Assembly: GCA_022592435.1 (NCBI GenBank)
Contig: JABYQS010000028.1
Coordinates: 1-64,000, forward strand
Origin: Cerioporus squamosus
Lineage: Eukaryota; Basidiomycota; Agaricomycetes; Polyporales; Polyporaceae
Direction: 5' to 3'
Length of the DNA: 64,000 nucleotides
How positions within the stretch are numbered: the first letter of the stretch is position 1; each line of letters starts with the position of its first letter. Positions 8,678-20,735 of the stretch are shown here, piece by piece. A model generated the notes under the pieces. It had not been told where the DNA came from, ran no database searches, and saw only the letters and a list, made by a program, of their open reading frames with translations. Position numbers and translations under genes: made by a program.

Positions 8678-10692
8678 ATGAGTGCCGGAAATCTCAACGG
8701 GGGCGGCAAGATGGCACAGGAAGCGGCTTTGCGTCCACGACGGCTTCCGAGGGTCCTACCATATGTACTGCTTCCTACTGCGTTCTGGTTCCTCCTCCGA
8801 CCGTTGCTGGACCCCGCGCCGCCCCTTCCTGCCTTGCACGCGTCTCTAGGCTTTTCGCTGCTCGCACTGCTGGGATCGTTATATCTCATCCCTGCGCTGG
8901 GACAGACCTTCATACGCGCGAACTTGAAGGGCAGGGACCTGCTGAAGACTTATGACACGCCTATGTGAGTCCCACTTTCTTTGAATTCCAGTTCGCGACA
9001 TCCACATCTTCTCCTGGATACCGAATGAGTGACATCAGCTGATTTGCTCTTGTGCTGTAGCCCGGAGAGCCAGGGACTCGTCTGCGCCTCAATATATATT
9101 ATACTTCTCATTCTATTTATTCCCTACGCATTCGCTGAATCGATTACTACCCACTATGACTCTGCACGGAGAGCTCGCGAAGGCCTTGTCGTTGACGAGT
9201 TTCCTCATCACCAGGTGAGTCGCTCAAGATTCGGTATGCGTCCCACACTGACATCGGCGTGTGGTCGCAAGCTGGCGGTGTATCTTTCGTCGCTCCTCTC
9301 TCTCCTCATGGCGACCATGCTTGGGTTCCTGGACGACGTTTTCGACATCCGATGGCGCCACAAGCTTCCAATACCCATCATTGCGTCCATCCCGCTGCTC
9401 ATCGTCTATTACTCCGAACGTGGCGCCACGGACGTCGTAGTTCCCCTTCCATTGCGGTGGTTATTGGGCACCATGCTTCACCTCGGTGCGTCCAAGTTCT
9501 TCTGTGCTTCCTTGCCGTTCCTAAGGTACCCGTGCAGGTCCGCTGTACTATGTATACATGTCCCTCCTCTCCACCTTCTGCACGAACAGCATCAACATCC
9601 TCGCAGGCATCAACGGCTCGGAGGTCTCGCAGGCAGTCATCATTGCGTCCTCGATTATCCTCAATGACCTCCTGTTCCTCCCGTGGCCCGTCGGCTTCCG
9701 GATACCTCTCCCCTTGCATGTCACCGACGGTGTCAAGGTTGGAGGGATGTGGAGTGCGGGCATGGCCTACGGGAGTAGGATCCTAGTCGCGCGGCATCTG
9801 TTCAGTCTGTATTTGATGCTGCCGCTCTTGGGCGTGTGCTTGGGGTTCATGTACCACAACTGGTACGTACCTGCCGCATGTCTTGGAGAGGGCCTCACAA
9901 ATATTTTTACCATGGCAGGTACCCCGCCCGTGCGTTTCCCGGCGACACACTGTGTTATGTGGCAGGGATGGCGTTTGCGGTCGTCGGGATCCAGGCTCAC
10001 TACTCGAAGACATTACTGCTGTTCTTCCTACCCCAGATCTTCAACTTCGTCCTGTCGTGCCCGCAGCTTTTCGGTCTGGTGCCCTGTCCGCGGCATCGCG
10101 TTCCGAGGTACGTACTAACCTAGGACCTGTGTGGGATCGTTGCCCCACGGGGGCCCCAGCATCCCGTCTGTAGCTGATTCCCCGTGGCGCCCCGCAGATA
10201 CGATGCGGAGACACAACTGCTCCATCCCTCGAAAGCCGAGTTCAAGGACAAGCGCCCGTCTAAGCTGGCCACGCTCGTGCTCCGCCTGTTTTCCGGCTTG
10301 GGTCTCGTGGAACTCGCGGTTGATGAAAAGACAGGAGAGATCGAGTCAAGCACGAACTTGACTATTCTGAACGTGTTCTTACTCCGATTAGGGCCGATGC
10401 GGGAAGACAGTCTAACAAGGGTGCTAATTGCGACACAGGTGAGCCGCGGTTTGTTCCTCTTGGCTTCCGCGGAGCGTTTGCGACTTTGCGACACAATTCC
10501 GTAACGGGTTGTGTGTCGCCGCGCTTCGCCTGTCTCCTGTCTTCGCGGGATGCGAGACGCTCCGATGGATCGCAGATGCAATTGAGTTGTGCTGACGCCT
10601 TGGCCCAAACGTTCTAGGTGTGCGGTAGCTTGGTGGCATTCTTCATTCGGTATGGCCTTGCGGGACTCGTGTACGATGGAAACAGGCGGTAG
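8678..10692 (+). CDS. ALG7: UDP-GlcNAc:dolichyl-phosphate GlcNAc-1-phosphotransferase
   Basis: This ER membrane enzyme moves GlcNAc-1-phosphate to dolichyl phosphate, the first step of N-glycan precursor synthesis and the target of tunicamycin in this family. The model has seven exons: 8678-8964, 9061-9214, 9272-9485, 9538-9862, 9919-10107, 10198-10438 and 10618-10692, giving 494 residues with all phases kept. Family signatures are present: TPIPESQGLV near the N-terminal cytosolic loop, [15 protein letters not shown] (Asp-Asp pair), and [15 protein letters not shown] with the conserved Asn residues. About ten hydrophobic segments are seen. ATG at 8678 is chosen as the first ATG in frame; a second lies at 8711. 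The intron before the last exon is unusually long for this window (179 bp). Confidence 0.93.
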
Positions 10693-11284
10693 AGAGCAAT
10701 ACATGGAGCATCAGGCCTTCGGACGCATCTCGTCTGTGCGCCCGCTCACATGTCCAGCTCCCTGCGACATGCGAACGTCCGGCGACGTTCCGTATGAGAG
10801 GTGAGCGACGTCACTACTCAAGTAGTGCTGCCCAGAGCTGTGGTACCGACCGCGCAAGCTCCGCCACACGGCCGCAGAGTGTGACCGAGGGCGGCCTTGG
10901 CGGTAGGCCCGCAGGCACAGATATGGGCACTGGGTGTTAGAGCGCATACGCTCGCTCGCGCCGCAGTCCGCACGTCCAGCTGCGTCCGTGGACGTCTCGG
11001 CCCCTGTCGGTGACGTTTCGGCCGACGGCGGGCCTGGAGGCGGGGACGGCGCACCGAGCGTCTAGGCGGGGCCCCACAGGCGGCTCTGCCCGGCTGATTG
11101 GTTTTCAATCACATGCGCCGGGGCCGACGAGTGAAGACATTCATGCGATCGGTGCCAGGCTCAAAGGCATTCATATGCAGCATGGAATCCCATTCCGACC
11201 CCCACAACCCCCCGCGCATCCCCCTTCTCTCCTAACATCCCACCCAGCTCGTTCCCCACCACTTTCCCGCATTTCACGACAACA
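10693..11284. other. Intergenic region between ALG7 and isocitrate lyase
   Basis: GC-rich, no coding region seen. It holds the ALG7 3' end and the isocitrate lyase promoter; the last 60 bp before the ATG are pyrimidine- and C-rich, as often seen before fungal start sites. Confidence 0.5.
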
Positions 11285-13095
11285 ATGGCGAGCGAACGCA
11301 AGGCATTCCAGGCCGAGGTCGCGCAGGTCGAGCAGTGGTGGAAGGTGCGCGTGCAGCTCCGAAGTGATCAGCAGTTACTGACGTCGTTCTTGTCGCTCTG
11401 TCGCGTCCTGTCGCGTCGTCCAGGATTCTCGATGGGCGAAGACCAAGAGGCCATACAGCGCGGCCGACGTCGTCTCGAAGCGCGGCACCCTTCCCATCTC
11501 CTACCCCTCGAACGTGCAGGCAAAGAAGCTCTACCGCATCCTGTCGGAACGGTTCAGGAATGGGACGCCATCACACACCTACGGCGCGTGCGTACTCTCC
11601 ATTCCTCACTGTCCAGATGGTATCTGACTAGTGCGTCACAGGCTTGATCCCGTGCAGGTCACGCAGATGGCCAAGTACCTCGAGACGGTCTATGTGTCTG
11701 GATGGCAGTCATCGAGCACAGCCTCGAGCACCAACGAGCCTGGACCGGACCTCGCAGACTACCCGTCAAACACCGTGCCAAACAAGGTCGAGCACCTATT
11801 CATGGCGCAGCTCTTCCACGACCGCAAGCAGCGCGAGGAACGCTCGCGCAAGTCAGAAAAGGAGCTCGCCGAGACCCCCGTCATCGACTATCTCCGACCG
11901 ATCGTCGCTGACGCTGACACCGGCCATGGCGGATTGACGGCGACGATGAAGCTCGCGAAGATGTTCGTCGAGAAGGGCGCCGCCGGCATCCACATCGAAG
12001 ATCAGGCTCCCGGTACGAAGAAGTGCGGCCACATGGCGGGCAAGGTGCTCGTCCCCATCCAGGAGCACATTAACCGCCTCGTGGCTATCCGTCTCCAGTT
12101 CGACATCATGGGCGTGGACAACCTTGTCATTGCCCGGACAGACTCGGAGGCTGCGACCCTCATCACGACCAACGTGGACGAGCGCGATCACCCCTTCATC
12201 CTCGGCTCGACAAACCCGGATCTTCGTCCGCTCGTCGTGGAGCTGAACGAGGCCGAGCGTGCAGGCAAGAGTGGGGCGGCGCTCGAGGCCGTCGAGGAGC
12301 AGTGGATGGCGTCCGCCAACATCCAGCTCTTCTCAACGACGCTCTCGAACGCCCTTCGTGCTCAGGGCGCATCACACTCAACGCTTGAGAAGTTCGCTGC
12401 CCGTATCGCACACATGTCGTACCCCAACGCCGTCGCCATTGCGCAGAAGGAGTTCGGGCTCAAGAAGGTGCCGTTCTGGGACTGGGATGCTGCTCGCACA
12501 CGGGAAGGTTTCTACCGCTACCAGGGCGGCACCCAATGCGCCATCAACCGAGCCATTGCGTTTGCGCCGTACTCTGACCTTCTCTGGATGGAGACGAAGA
12601 AGCCCATTCTTTCCCAGGCGAAGGAGTTCGCGGAGGGCGTGCACGCGGTCTACCCTCAGCAATGGCTCGCGTACAACCTCAGCCCGTCCTTCAACTGGGA
12701 GGCTGCTGGCTTGAACACGGACGACATGAAGTCGTACGTCTGGGAGCTCGGCAAGCTGGGCTTCGTCTGGCAGTTCATCACGGTACGTCGTCGTCCAGTC
12801 AACCCTCTGTTTCTTCCTGCTGATTATATGCATGAATTTTCAGCTCGGTGGTCTGCACTCGAACGCGTACATCAGCGATCTGTTCGCTCGTTCATACGCC
12901 CAGGAGGGTATGAAGGCCTACGTCGAGCTCATCCAGCGGCGCGAGCGCGAAATTGGCTGCGACGTGCTAACGCACCAGAGGTGGAGCGGCGCCGACTATA
13001 TGGACAACCTGATGAAGACGGTCACCGGCGGTGTGTCGTCAACGGCTGCGATGGGCAAGGGTGTTACGGAGGACCAGTTCAAGTCCAAGTTGTAA
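11285..13095 (+). CDS. ICL1: Isocitrate lyase
   Basis: Glyoxylate-cycle enzyme that splits isocitrate into glyoxylate and succinate, allowing growth on acetate, ethanol or fatty acids; in wood-rot fungi the cycle is also linked to oxalate production. Four exons (11285-11344, 11424-11587, 11642-12782, 12844-13095) give 538 residues, normal for fungal enzymes. The start is the first ATG, giving a Trp-Trp N-terminal region (EQWWKDSRW). The catalytic loop KKCGHM is present, preceded by metal-binding ADADTGHGG and IHIEDQ. The protein ends in SKL, a classical peroxisomal targeting signal, so import into peroxisomes (glyoxysomes) is likely. Codon choice is strongly C-ending, which suggests high expression. 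Confidence 0.96.
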
Positions 13096-13678
13096 GCCTG
13101 GGGTCCGGTGGTCGTGCTGCGGATTTCTCCTCTGTTGTGACTACATCGTTCGTTTTATGTACTACTAGCGTGTCTGTTCATCCTATCAGCATGTTCGTCA
13201 TGACTTCCTCATGGTGTTCCCGGTTTGCGATCGCGGTGTAGTGGTATGTTGGTGGTATGTGACGCGACGCGTTCGCACCTGCAGCCAGTCACACCCGGGC
13301 CTCCCTGTCAAGGTACTGTGCTTCTTGCTAACGACGCACTGGTCACAATAATGGCTGGACAGCTGGCTGCGCGCACCGGCGAGCCGCGGACTGTCTCAGT
13401 TGCGAACCTCCTTGTCCGTACTTGTGACAACAGTTCGGTTGACCTCTTGGCAGTAATGATCTTCGGACGTCCGCTCGTCGCTGATACAGCGTAGGAGCGA
13501 TATGATGGAGAGGAAAAGATAGCTCTGTTATCGTTCTCGACGGTACATATAAACACTGGTAACTGAGACTCGAAACCTTTTGCGAAAGATGGCTTGCCCC
13601 GAGCGCGCGTATCAACCTAATATAGTGAGGAGGTCAGACTTCTGCACGGTCAGGGAGACATTATATGTCACTCACACT
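13096..13678. other. Convergent intergenic region
   Basis: This holds the 3' ends of isocitrate lyase (plus) and the GH7 gene (minus). No gene is supported in it. Confidence 0.5.
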
Positions 13679-15171
13679 CTAGGATGCGAAGGTGGAGCCG
13701 ATGGGACCGGTCTTGATGTTGGAGAAGATGACGGTCGCGCCGGCGCTCTGGGACTCGACGTCGGTGGGGACACCCGAGGTCGTCGCGCAGGGTCCACGAG
13801 AGACACCCGGGCTGGACGGGTCGGCGTCGGTGGGGTAGTCGCTGTCGAGCCAGAGCATCATCGCCTCGTGGTCGTCCCAGATGGACATGACGAGGACCAT
13901 GCCCGTCTCGAAGGCGTCGCCCATGGTGGCGAGACCGCCCATCTTCTCGAAGGTGTTCGTGTCGCCGAACGCGGTCTTCTGGGCGTTGCAGAAGTCGTCG
14001 GTGATGGAGTCGTAGGCGTCCATGCCCGCGATCTGCGTCTTCGAGTTGGCGATGACCTTGCCGTTCTGGACGTAGAGACGGCGGATCTCGGAGAGGTCGC
14101 CCGTGGTCGTGTTGTCGGCGGTGATGAACTGGGTGACGACTGTGAACTTGGAGAGGTGTCGACGGTCTTGCCGGGGCCGAGGAAGGTCTGGTCGCCCATG
14201 CGCCACGAGTTGAAGTCGCAGCCGTCCTTGTCGCAGATACCGTCGTAACGCTCGTCACCGTCACCGCAGTCGGTGCCTTCGCAGCGAGTCTGGCCCTGGA
14301 CGGTGCAGACGTGGGGCGTAACGGCGGCACCCATCGAGTTCGCCTCCCAGATGTCCATCTCATTACAGCACGTTCCGTAGTGACCGCTGCCTGCGTTCGG
14401 GTCGTTGGAAGAGCCCGCCCAGTCGAGGACGTTGGCCTAAGTGCGAATAGGATCAGATACTCATCCGCTACCATGCCGAGGCAGACATTGCTTACCTCGC
14501 CGTTGATGAACTTGATGTCGTGCGGGCACTGCGTGTCGCAGTAGCCAGTTCCGTACTTGGAACCGGCCTTGTTCGTCGGGAAGCGGCCGGAGCCACCGTC
14601 CTTGTCCATCTCGACGAAGTATAGCGCGCCGTTGAGACCGCAGGGGAGGTTGGACATGTCGACGTCGAAGGTGAACTCCTGGTTCTTCAGGTTAAAGATC
14701 TCGTAGGTGCTGTCATCCTCGGAGAGGAGGTAGACACGAGAACCAATGTTCGTCGAGTACGGGCCCTGGGTCACGAACTTGAGGGTGAGGGCGTTGCCAC
14801 TCGTCGTGATACCGTAGGTGCCTGGAGTCAGGTGTCAGAACGGGGAAGGTCTCAACAGGAAGAAGGTTGGTATACTGACCAGAGTAGTCGGCACCGTCGA
14901 GAGCGCAGTTGGACGCGCAAGTGGTGGGGTCAGGGCAGAGCGAGGCGTCCCAGGTGTTACCGGTGTAGCAGTTTGTGCTGCCACTGACATCGTGGAGCCA
15001 ACGCCAGTTAGAGTCGAGGACGACGGAGCGCTGGGCAGTCGTGCAGCTTCCGCCCGCCGTGCATTGCTGAATGCTGAGCTTGGGGTGGGTCTCAGCGGTG
15101 AGCGTGCCCACTTGCTGACCGTAGGCGATCGCCAGGAAGGAGAGCGATACGAGGGCGAGGGTGGGGAACAT
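13679..15171 (-). CDS. GH7 cellobiohydrolase (secreted), with a one-base frameshift
   Basis: Secreted cellulase that releases cellobiose from cellulose chain ends. Exons on the minus strand: 15171-14880, 14821-14496, 14436-13679. A signal peptide is clear ([18 protein letters not shown] then QQVGT, the usual mature start of GH7). The catalytic motif MDIWEAN (nucleophile Glu, Asp, acid/base Glu) is intact, as are many Cys pairs. The frame breaks in exon 3: at 14150-14154 only five bases sit between Thr and Lys codons where six are needed. With one base added, the protein is 458 residues and otherwise complete. It ends right after the catalytic module (...IGSTFAS), so there is no linker or cellulose-binding domain. 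Endoglucanase is less likely because the sequence follows the cellobiohydrolase pattern throughout. Confidence 0.88.
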
Positions 15172-17337
15172 GGCGGTCAGCTAGCGGCGGGGCTGTTGCT
15201 GTCGGGGAGAGCGACTGTCGAGTCGATGAGGTTGACGGCGTTGTCGTCTGCCCTTTATACGAGTCGGCAACGGAAAATATCCGGCAGCGCGCCAGCGTAA
15301 GTTGTTGTCCAGCATGAGTCGAGGTCACGATTCTGCCGCGGTGAACCTAGGACAGCGGAGGTGATGCTGAACAGAGTCACCAGCTTGAAGAGAACGAAGG
15401 CGGTTCATTACAGGCACCGAAGTGAATCCGAGGGTGCAGGGAGAGCATGGAGAGGGACGTGAGCTCAGACCGAACGGTCTTGCACCGGTGATGTTTTACG
15501 AACCGAAGAGAGTCCGTAGCCGACTGCGCACATGAGAGCGGCAGTCTTGTAGTCAGGTGTAGTCCGTCGCAGAAGACAGCTGTACCCTCAGGAGGGGCGA
15601 AGAGTGATGGCGGTGGAGCAGAAATAGTTCGGATGTGGCCGAGGACAGTCCGCCGAAGATTTCGCCTGTAGAGGAACCAATAACCATGGGGAATGACAGC
15701 ATGAAAGAGCATGATCGATTCGAATACCTACCGTCAGGCCGTGCACCCCAGATTCAACCCAGATTTTGCAACTTCTCCGGATTCCCCGCATGCACAACAA
15801 GTAGACTACTCCTTCCCTGTCAAAATACGTCACGGTCGGTAAAATTCCGGTTGCTGCGTATGAACGAAGACCAAGCTGAGTTCTCGGGCCAACCAGCCCC
15901 ACCTCTGCGACTCACTTGACGACGATTATTGCCGGGCTTCGTACTTCTTGCCACCAATGCCGAGGCGGCATTACAGACCTTGTCGGCGTATCGTACGAGT
16001 GATGGTACTGTCACCTCGACGTATCGTTGCGCAGGAAGCTCAAAGTCCCTGAGGATACAGGCTGCTGCTTGGCGCTGGTCCGAACGGTCTCAAAGGCCTG
16101 TCAAGGAGAAGTTAGACTCTTAGAGGCGATCTAAGTATACATACCAACGTTCTGTCGGCGGTAGTAGTGATCATGGTATGTCCTTCTCGGAGGCAATGTC
16201 ATCTTGAGACTCCGATCTATTGGGAATATTTGGAACGATTCAGTTTATTTAGGGACCCACAAACCGTTACTCCAGGATGTCACGTCCGTATCTCCGGGTT
16301 GTGCATGGTCCCGCTCATGCAGATTGAGGTTGTACCCACCATATATGTCCGGCCGTCTTGAGCATGAAGGAGTAGCGGCATCGGCGGGTTACAGGTCACT
16401 TCAGGGCCGCAGCGCCAGAATCCTCAGATGATCTGAGTGCACTCGGTGGGGTGGACGCGTGCATAAGGCTGCGAGTACCGGGTTCCATGAAATGTGTGCC
16501 CGGGCCCGCCTCTCGCCAGCATTGGGTAGACCATCAATGAGCCAGCTAGATGAAGCTTGTAGTCGGCGAAACAGCGGACGCTTGGCCATCCTCGCAGGAT
16601 TTTGCACTGGGTCGGCACTCGGCAAGAGACGGCTGGTCATGCGGGCTCGCCGACCGTTCGCAATGACGGCAGTACTGGAACCCGTCTAGCAGAGCTTGCC
16701 CGCAGGCGTGAGGAGCTATACTAGTTGCACTATTCAGAACGTAGTACGTCTACCAGAGAACCGCGAGCACCCACCGAAGTCCCCTTTTGAAGTGCAGCTG
16801 TTTCACCGGCGAGTGTACCAGATCTAGACGCCTATAAGTCTCTGGCGACACGGTCGTGATGGTCAACGCCCGGGCCGCCTGAGGATTGTTGTGGCCGGTG
16901 CCGAATATCGCGCGGTAGTGGTGTACAGCTCGTCCTAGTTGTACTGGCGAGTCTAGCTAGCTGGCACAAGGCTGGCATCGTTCAACGTCGCCCGCACGCC
17001 TTTGTTTCCCCAGTAGTTATACGAGTACTAAATCTCAAAACAAATTATAATTAACACTTCATTTCCTGCGTTCTTATCGATTCCGAACAGATCATAACAA
17101 CATCAATGAGCAACCCTAACAACACCGTAGCACCATTTAACAAACCCCATACTTATAACTACTTACAGGCAACTGATCATTAGGTTAGTATACAATTAAC
17201 CCCAAGTAAGTAGCTTAGCAACTGCGTATAGTCGATGGTTAATGATAACTTAATCACTATGTTCTCTGTTCACTTCCACTGCCTCCTCCTTGTCGTCCTT
17301 GCCGCAGCATACTGGCTCGCCGGTGAATACGTTCACA
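15172..17337. other. Long gene-free region (2.2 kb)
   Basis: No coding region is supported on either strand; open frames are under 110 codons and look random. The left end carries the GH7 promoter. The segment at about 17025-17270 is clearly more A/T-rich than the rest of the window, and lies directly upstream of PRP40. Confidence 0.55.
15254..15259 (-). promoter_or_regulatory. TATA box of the GH7 gene
   Basis: TATAAA on the minus strand, 83 bp before the start codon, in the CCCTTTATACG context. Strongly inducible cellulase genes commonly have such a box. Confidence 0.6.
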
Positions 17338-20300
17338 ATGAACGTCTGGGTATGTGGTATGTTAAATGAAGTGTCACAATAGTCTGAGTTGTCTGCGGTA
17401 CTAGACGGAACACCGCAACCCGGAGGGTCGTACGTACTGGTTCAACACTACCACCAGGGAGAGTGTATGGGAGAAACCAGATGGTGAGTCCCTCTGTGAT
17501 CTCGGTCTTGCAGTTTCTTATATTCGCGGTAGACTTGAAGACTCCATTCGAGGTACGAACCCGCCTTGCTCTACTCCAATGAGTATGTAGAACTAACACT
17601 GTTGTCATGTCCGCAGAGAGCACTCAATCAGACGAAGTGGAAGGAGTACTTCTCTGGGGGCAGGAAGTACTACTACAACGTGCGTGTCCCTGTCGTGCTC
17701 ACTCTGTTACATGTCTGATCCCCTCTTGCCCATCGCAGACCGAGACGAAAGAATCAAAATGGGACATGCCAGATGAGTTGCTTTTGCTACTAGAGAAGGT
17801 CGAGAAAGAGGGGAAAGCAGCGGCGCCGCCTGCCTCAGCACTCGTGTAAGTCACTGACCCGTCCTGTTGCCTAGTGTGTCCTTACATGCGATATCTAGTC
17901 CTACTGGTGCACCTGGCTTCGCCGGGGCGATACCGACACAAGGTGCTCCCAACGCTCTCGGAGGGACTGATCCATCCTCATTCCCACCCGGTTCCCAGCC
18001 GCAAAGCCAATTGAACGGGCAAAATGGTGCCGTGGGCCTTCACACCGGTGTTCTTCCCTTCGCGCCTTCCAGCATCCTTCCCGCTCGCCCCAATCTACCT
18101 GACGACCCCGTCATCCCGCACAACGGGTTCGCTACTGTCGAAGAAGGCGAGAAGGCGTTCGTGCACCTCCTGAGGAAGGCCGGTGTAGACGGGAATTGGA
18201 CGTGGGACCAGACAATGAGAGCTATCATCACTGATCCGCTCTACAAGGCTCTCAACACGCTGGCGGAGAAGAAGGCTGCGTGGCAGAAGGTGCGTGCTCC
18301 ACTGAAGTGGCCTCTGCGGTGCATCTGCTCATGGGGTCTTAGTATGTCGACGGCCTTCGCGCGAAGGAGCAGGAGGAGCGAGAGGCTCGTTTGTCCAAGC
18401 TTCGTCCCTCCATCCGTAACATGCTGAAGGGCAACCCTAACGTGTTCCATTACACGACCTTCGCTACCGCTGACAAGCTGTTCGCTCAGCATCCCATCTG
18501 GCAGCAGGCTAAGATTGAAGCCGAGCGCAGACTCATCTTCGAGGAGTATGTCGCAGAACTCAAGCAGCGGGAAGTGGTGCGTGTTCTGTCTGATCACCTT
18601 TTGTCTCGTAATTTCATCGTGTCATCCCTCCCCCAAACAGCAAGAGTCTCGTGCAGCCCGTGCTCGCAGCATCTCGAAAATCGTTGCGCTCTTTAAGCGC
18701 TTGGACGTCGACGTGCTCACTCGGTGGCGGCAAGCACACCACATGGTTGTCGACTCCGACGAATGGAAAGAGGACGAAGAGCTTCAGAAGCTCCCCACTT
18801 TGGACATCCTTCTTTCGTTCGAGGACTATTCTCGAGTGCGGGAGCGTGAGTTTGAAGAGCAAATGCGCCGGCGTCAAGTCGAGAAGACTCGGAAGGAGCG
18901 GAAGGCGAGAGAGGCATTCAGGGTACGTTCGCTGTCCAACTTATATCGGGCCAACCTGACATTGTTACAGGAGGTTCTCAACGACCTCGTCAAGTCCGGC
19001 CAGATCAAGGCGCGCACCAAGTGGAAGCAAGTCTATCCGTCTTTCGCGAATGACAACCGCTACCTCGACATGCTCGGCAATCCCGGTTCCAACCCGATTG
19101 AGCTCTTTTGGGATATTGTCGACGCCCTCGATCAGAAGCTTGACGAGAAGATCGCCATAGCGGATGGAGCAATCAAGCGACACAACCAAGCCCTGGAAGC
19201 GAAGATGAAAGAGGACGGCGCCGCTGCTACCGAGAACGAAGATGCCAAGGAGCAGAAGCCGTTTGAGGTTGGCTCTGAGACGACGGAGGAGGAGTTCCTC
19301 AACATTGTCAAGGCGGACTCGGATGAGAGCATCAAAACCTTGACAGACGAGGACCTGAAGGAGATATACCGCTCGGTCCGTTGCACCGTACATGTTATTC
19401 GGCTTTTTCTGACTGTATCAATCTTGCAGCTGCACGACGTTGCTGTCAAGAAGCAGGCGGATGAGAAGCGCAGGGCCGAGAGGAAGCAGCGTCATCTCCA
19501 GGATGACCTGCGCTACGCCTTGAAAAAGGTTCCTGAGCTGCACGAGGCGAATCTGTCGTACGAGGAGGTGAGCGCTTCCACTTGTTTCTGTGTGGATGGC
19601 TTGCTGACCAGAGTCACGAAGGCCTTGCCGTACATGCAGGAGCTCCCGGAATACAAGGCTATCGAAGACGATGAGGGCAGGCAAGCCGCCTTCGCCAAAT
19701 TCATTAAGAGGCAGAAGGCAGGTCTGATCAGCATCTCTTTATGTGAGTTCATCCGCTTACCTTGCCTCATCAGGAGCGCCTGCGCGAACGGGAACGTGAG
19801 GCTTCTGAGGATGGAGGTTCCACGACCAGCCGTCGCAGGAAGGAGCCTGCCAGAGACCGTGAGCCTGAGCGTGAACGTGAACGTGATAGAGACCGTGAAC
19901 GTGACCGGGAGCACCGAGAACGCGACCGCGAACCGGATAGAGACCGCCGGGACAGCAGGAGCGACCGTGACCGTAAGCCGCACGACCACGACGGTCACCG
20001 GGACTCGCGCCATGAGAAAGACTATGCTCGAGAGCGGGCCTATTCGAAGGACAGGCCTTACTACAAGGACAAAGAACGCGAACGCGACAGAGGGGATAGG
20101 GAGCGGGAGCGCGACCGAGACCGCGACTACTACAGCAGGTCCTCGAGGCATCGCGACTACGATAGGGACGACAGGCGTCGCGATCACAGAGGCGGTCGTG
20201 ATTGGGATGATGCCTATAGCGGGCGCGACAGCGTGCCTCCGTACCGGGAACGCGAGCGGGGCAGTTCGCTGTACCGAGAGCCAGATCCGCGCGACAAACG

Positions 20301-20509
20301 TGACCGCGGCACGTATGAGGAGCGGCCATTCGAGGAGCGGGATCAAAAGGTGTGTTCCTCTTGTCTATGTACGTATTGATTGGGTTTTTTCTGACATATC
20401 TTCACAGCGGGCACGCTACAGCATTCCTCCGGAGGCCCCTCCTGTTGAGAAGCCTGCGCCCGTCGAGCCGCCTCCGCGTGCTGAGACTCCTGAGGAGGGC
20501 GAGATTTGA
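17338..20509 (+). CDS. PRP40: Pre-mRNA-processing factor Prp40 (WW and FF domains)
   Basis: U1 snRNP-associated splicing factor that bridges the 5' splice site and branch point. Thirteen exons give 834 residues: 17338-17349, 17405-17483, 17533-17552, 17617-17679, 17739-17845, 17899-18289, 18343-18576, 18641-18922, 18971-19375, 19430-19567, 19622-19717, 19774-20349, 20408-20509. WW domain 1 (EGRTYWFN...VWEKPDDL, residues 1-32) and WW domain 2 ([14 protein letters not shown]...KWDMPDELL) are followed by a Pro/Gly/Asn-rich linker, then several FF domains (e.g. [22 protein letters not shown]). The last 200 residues are an Arg/Glu/Asp repeat tail ending ETPEEGEI. Exon 1 codes only for MNVW. Intron 11 (19718-19773) starts with GC, not GT, after AAG; no GT site there keeps the frame. 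Confidence 0.93.
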
Positions 20510-20735
20510 GCATGTCCGTTGCCATGAATGCCTTCTATGTTCTTGTAATGCTATGATTCGTGTTCCTGTGAACCAGCACAGTGGGGCAAGGAGACAACCC
20601 AACACATCGCACGTACTGCAAGAGGTGCAAGAAAATGAGACGTGCAAGCCTGGTACGCCCAAAGGGTCTTGAATGCGAACGAAAGCAATAGATTATGCAC
20701 CATGTATGATATGAGATCCGGGAGTACACCCAATG

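Noticed and set aside
13580..14248. Plus-strand frame of 222 codons opposite GH7
   Set aside because: Shadow of the GH7 coding strand; Gly/Asp/Val-rich with no start context or family.
19513..20346. Minus-strand frame of 277 codons opposite the PRP40 tail
   Set aside because: It arises from the Arg/Glu/Asp repeats read backwards (Val/Ser/Arg/Leu runs). The PRP40 frame is clearly the coding one.
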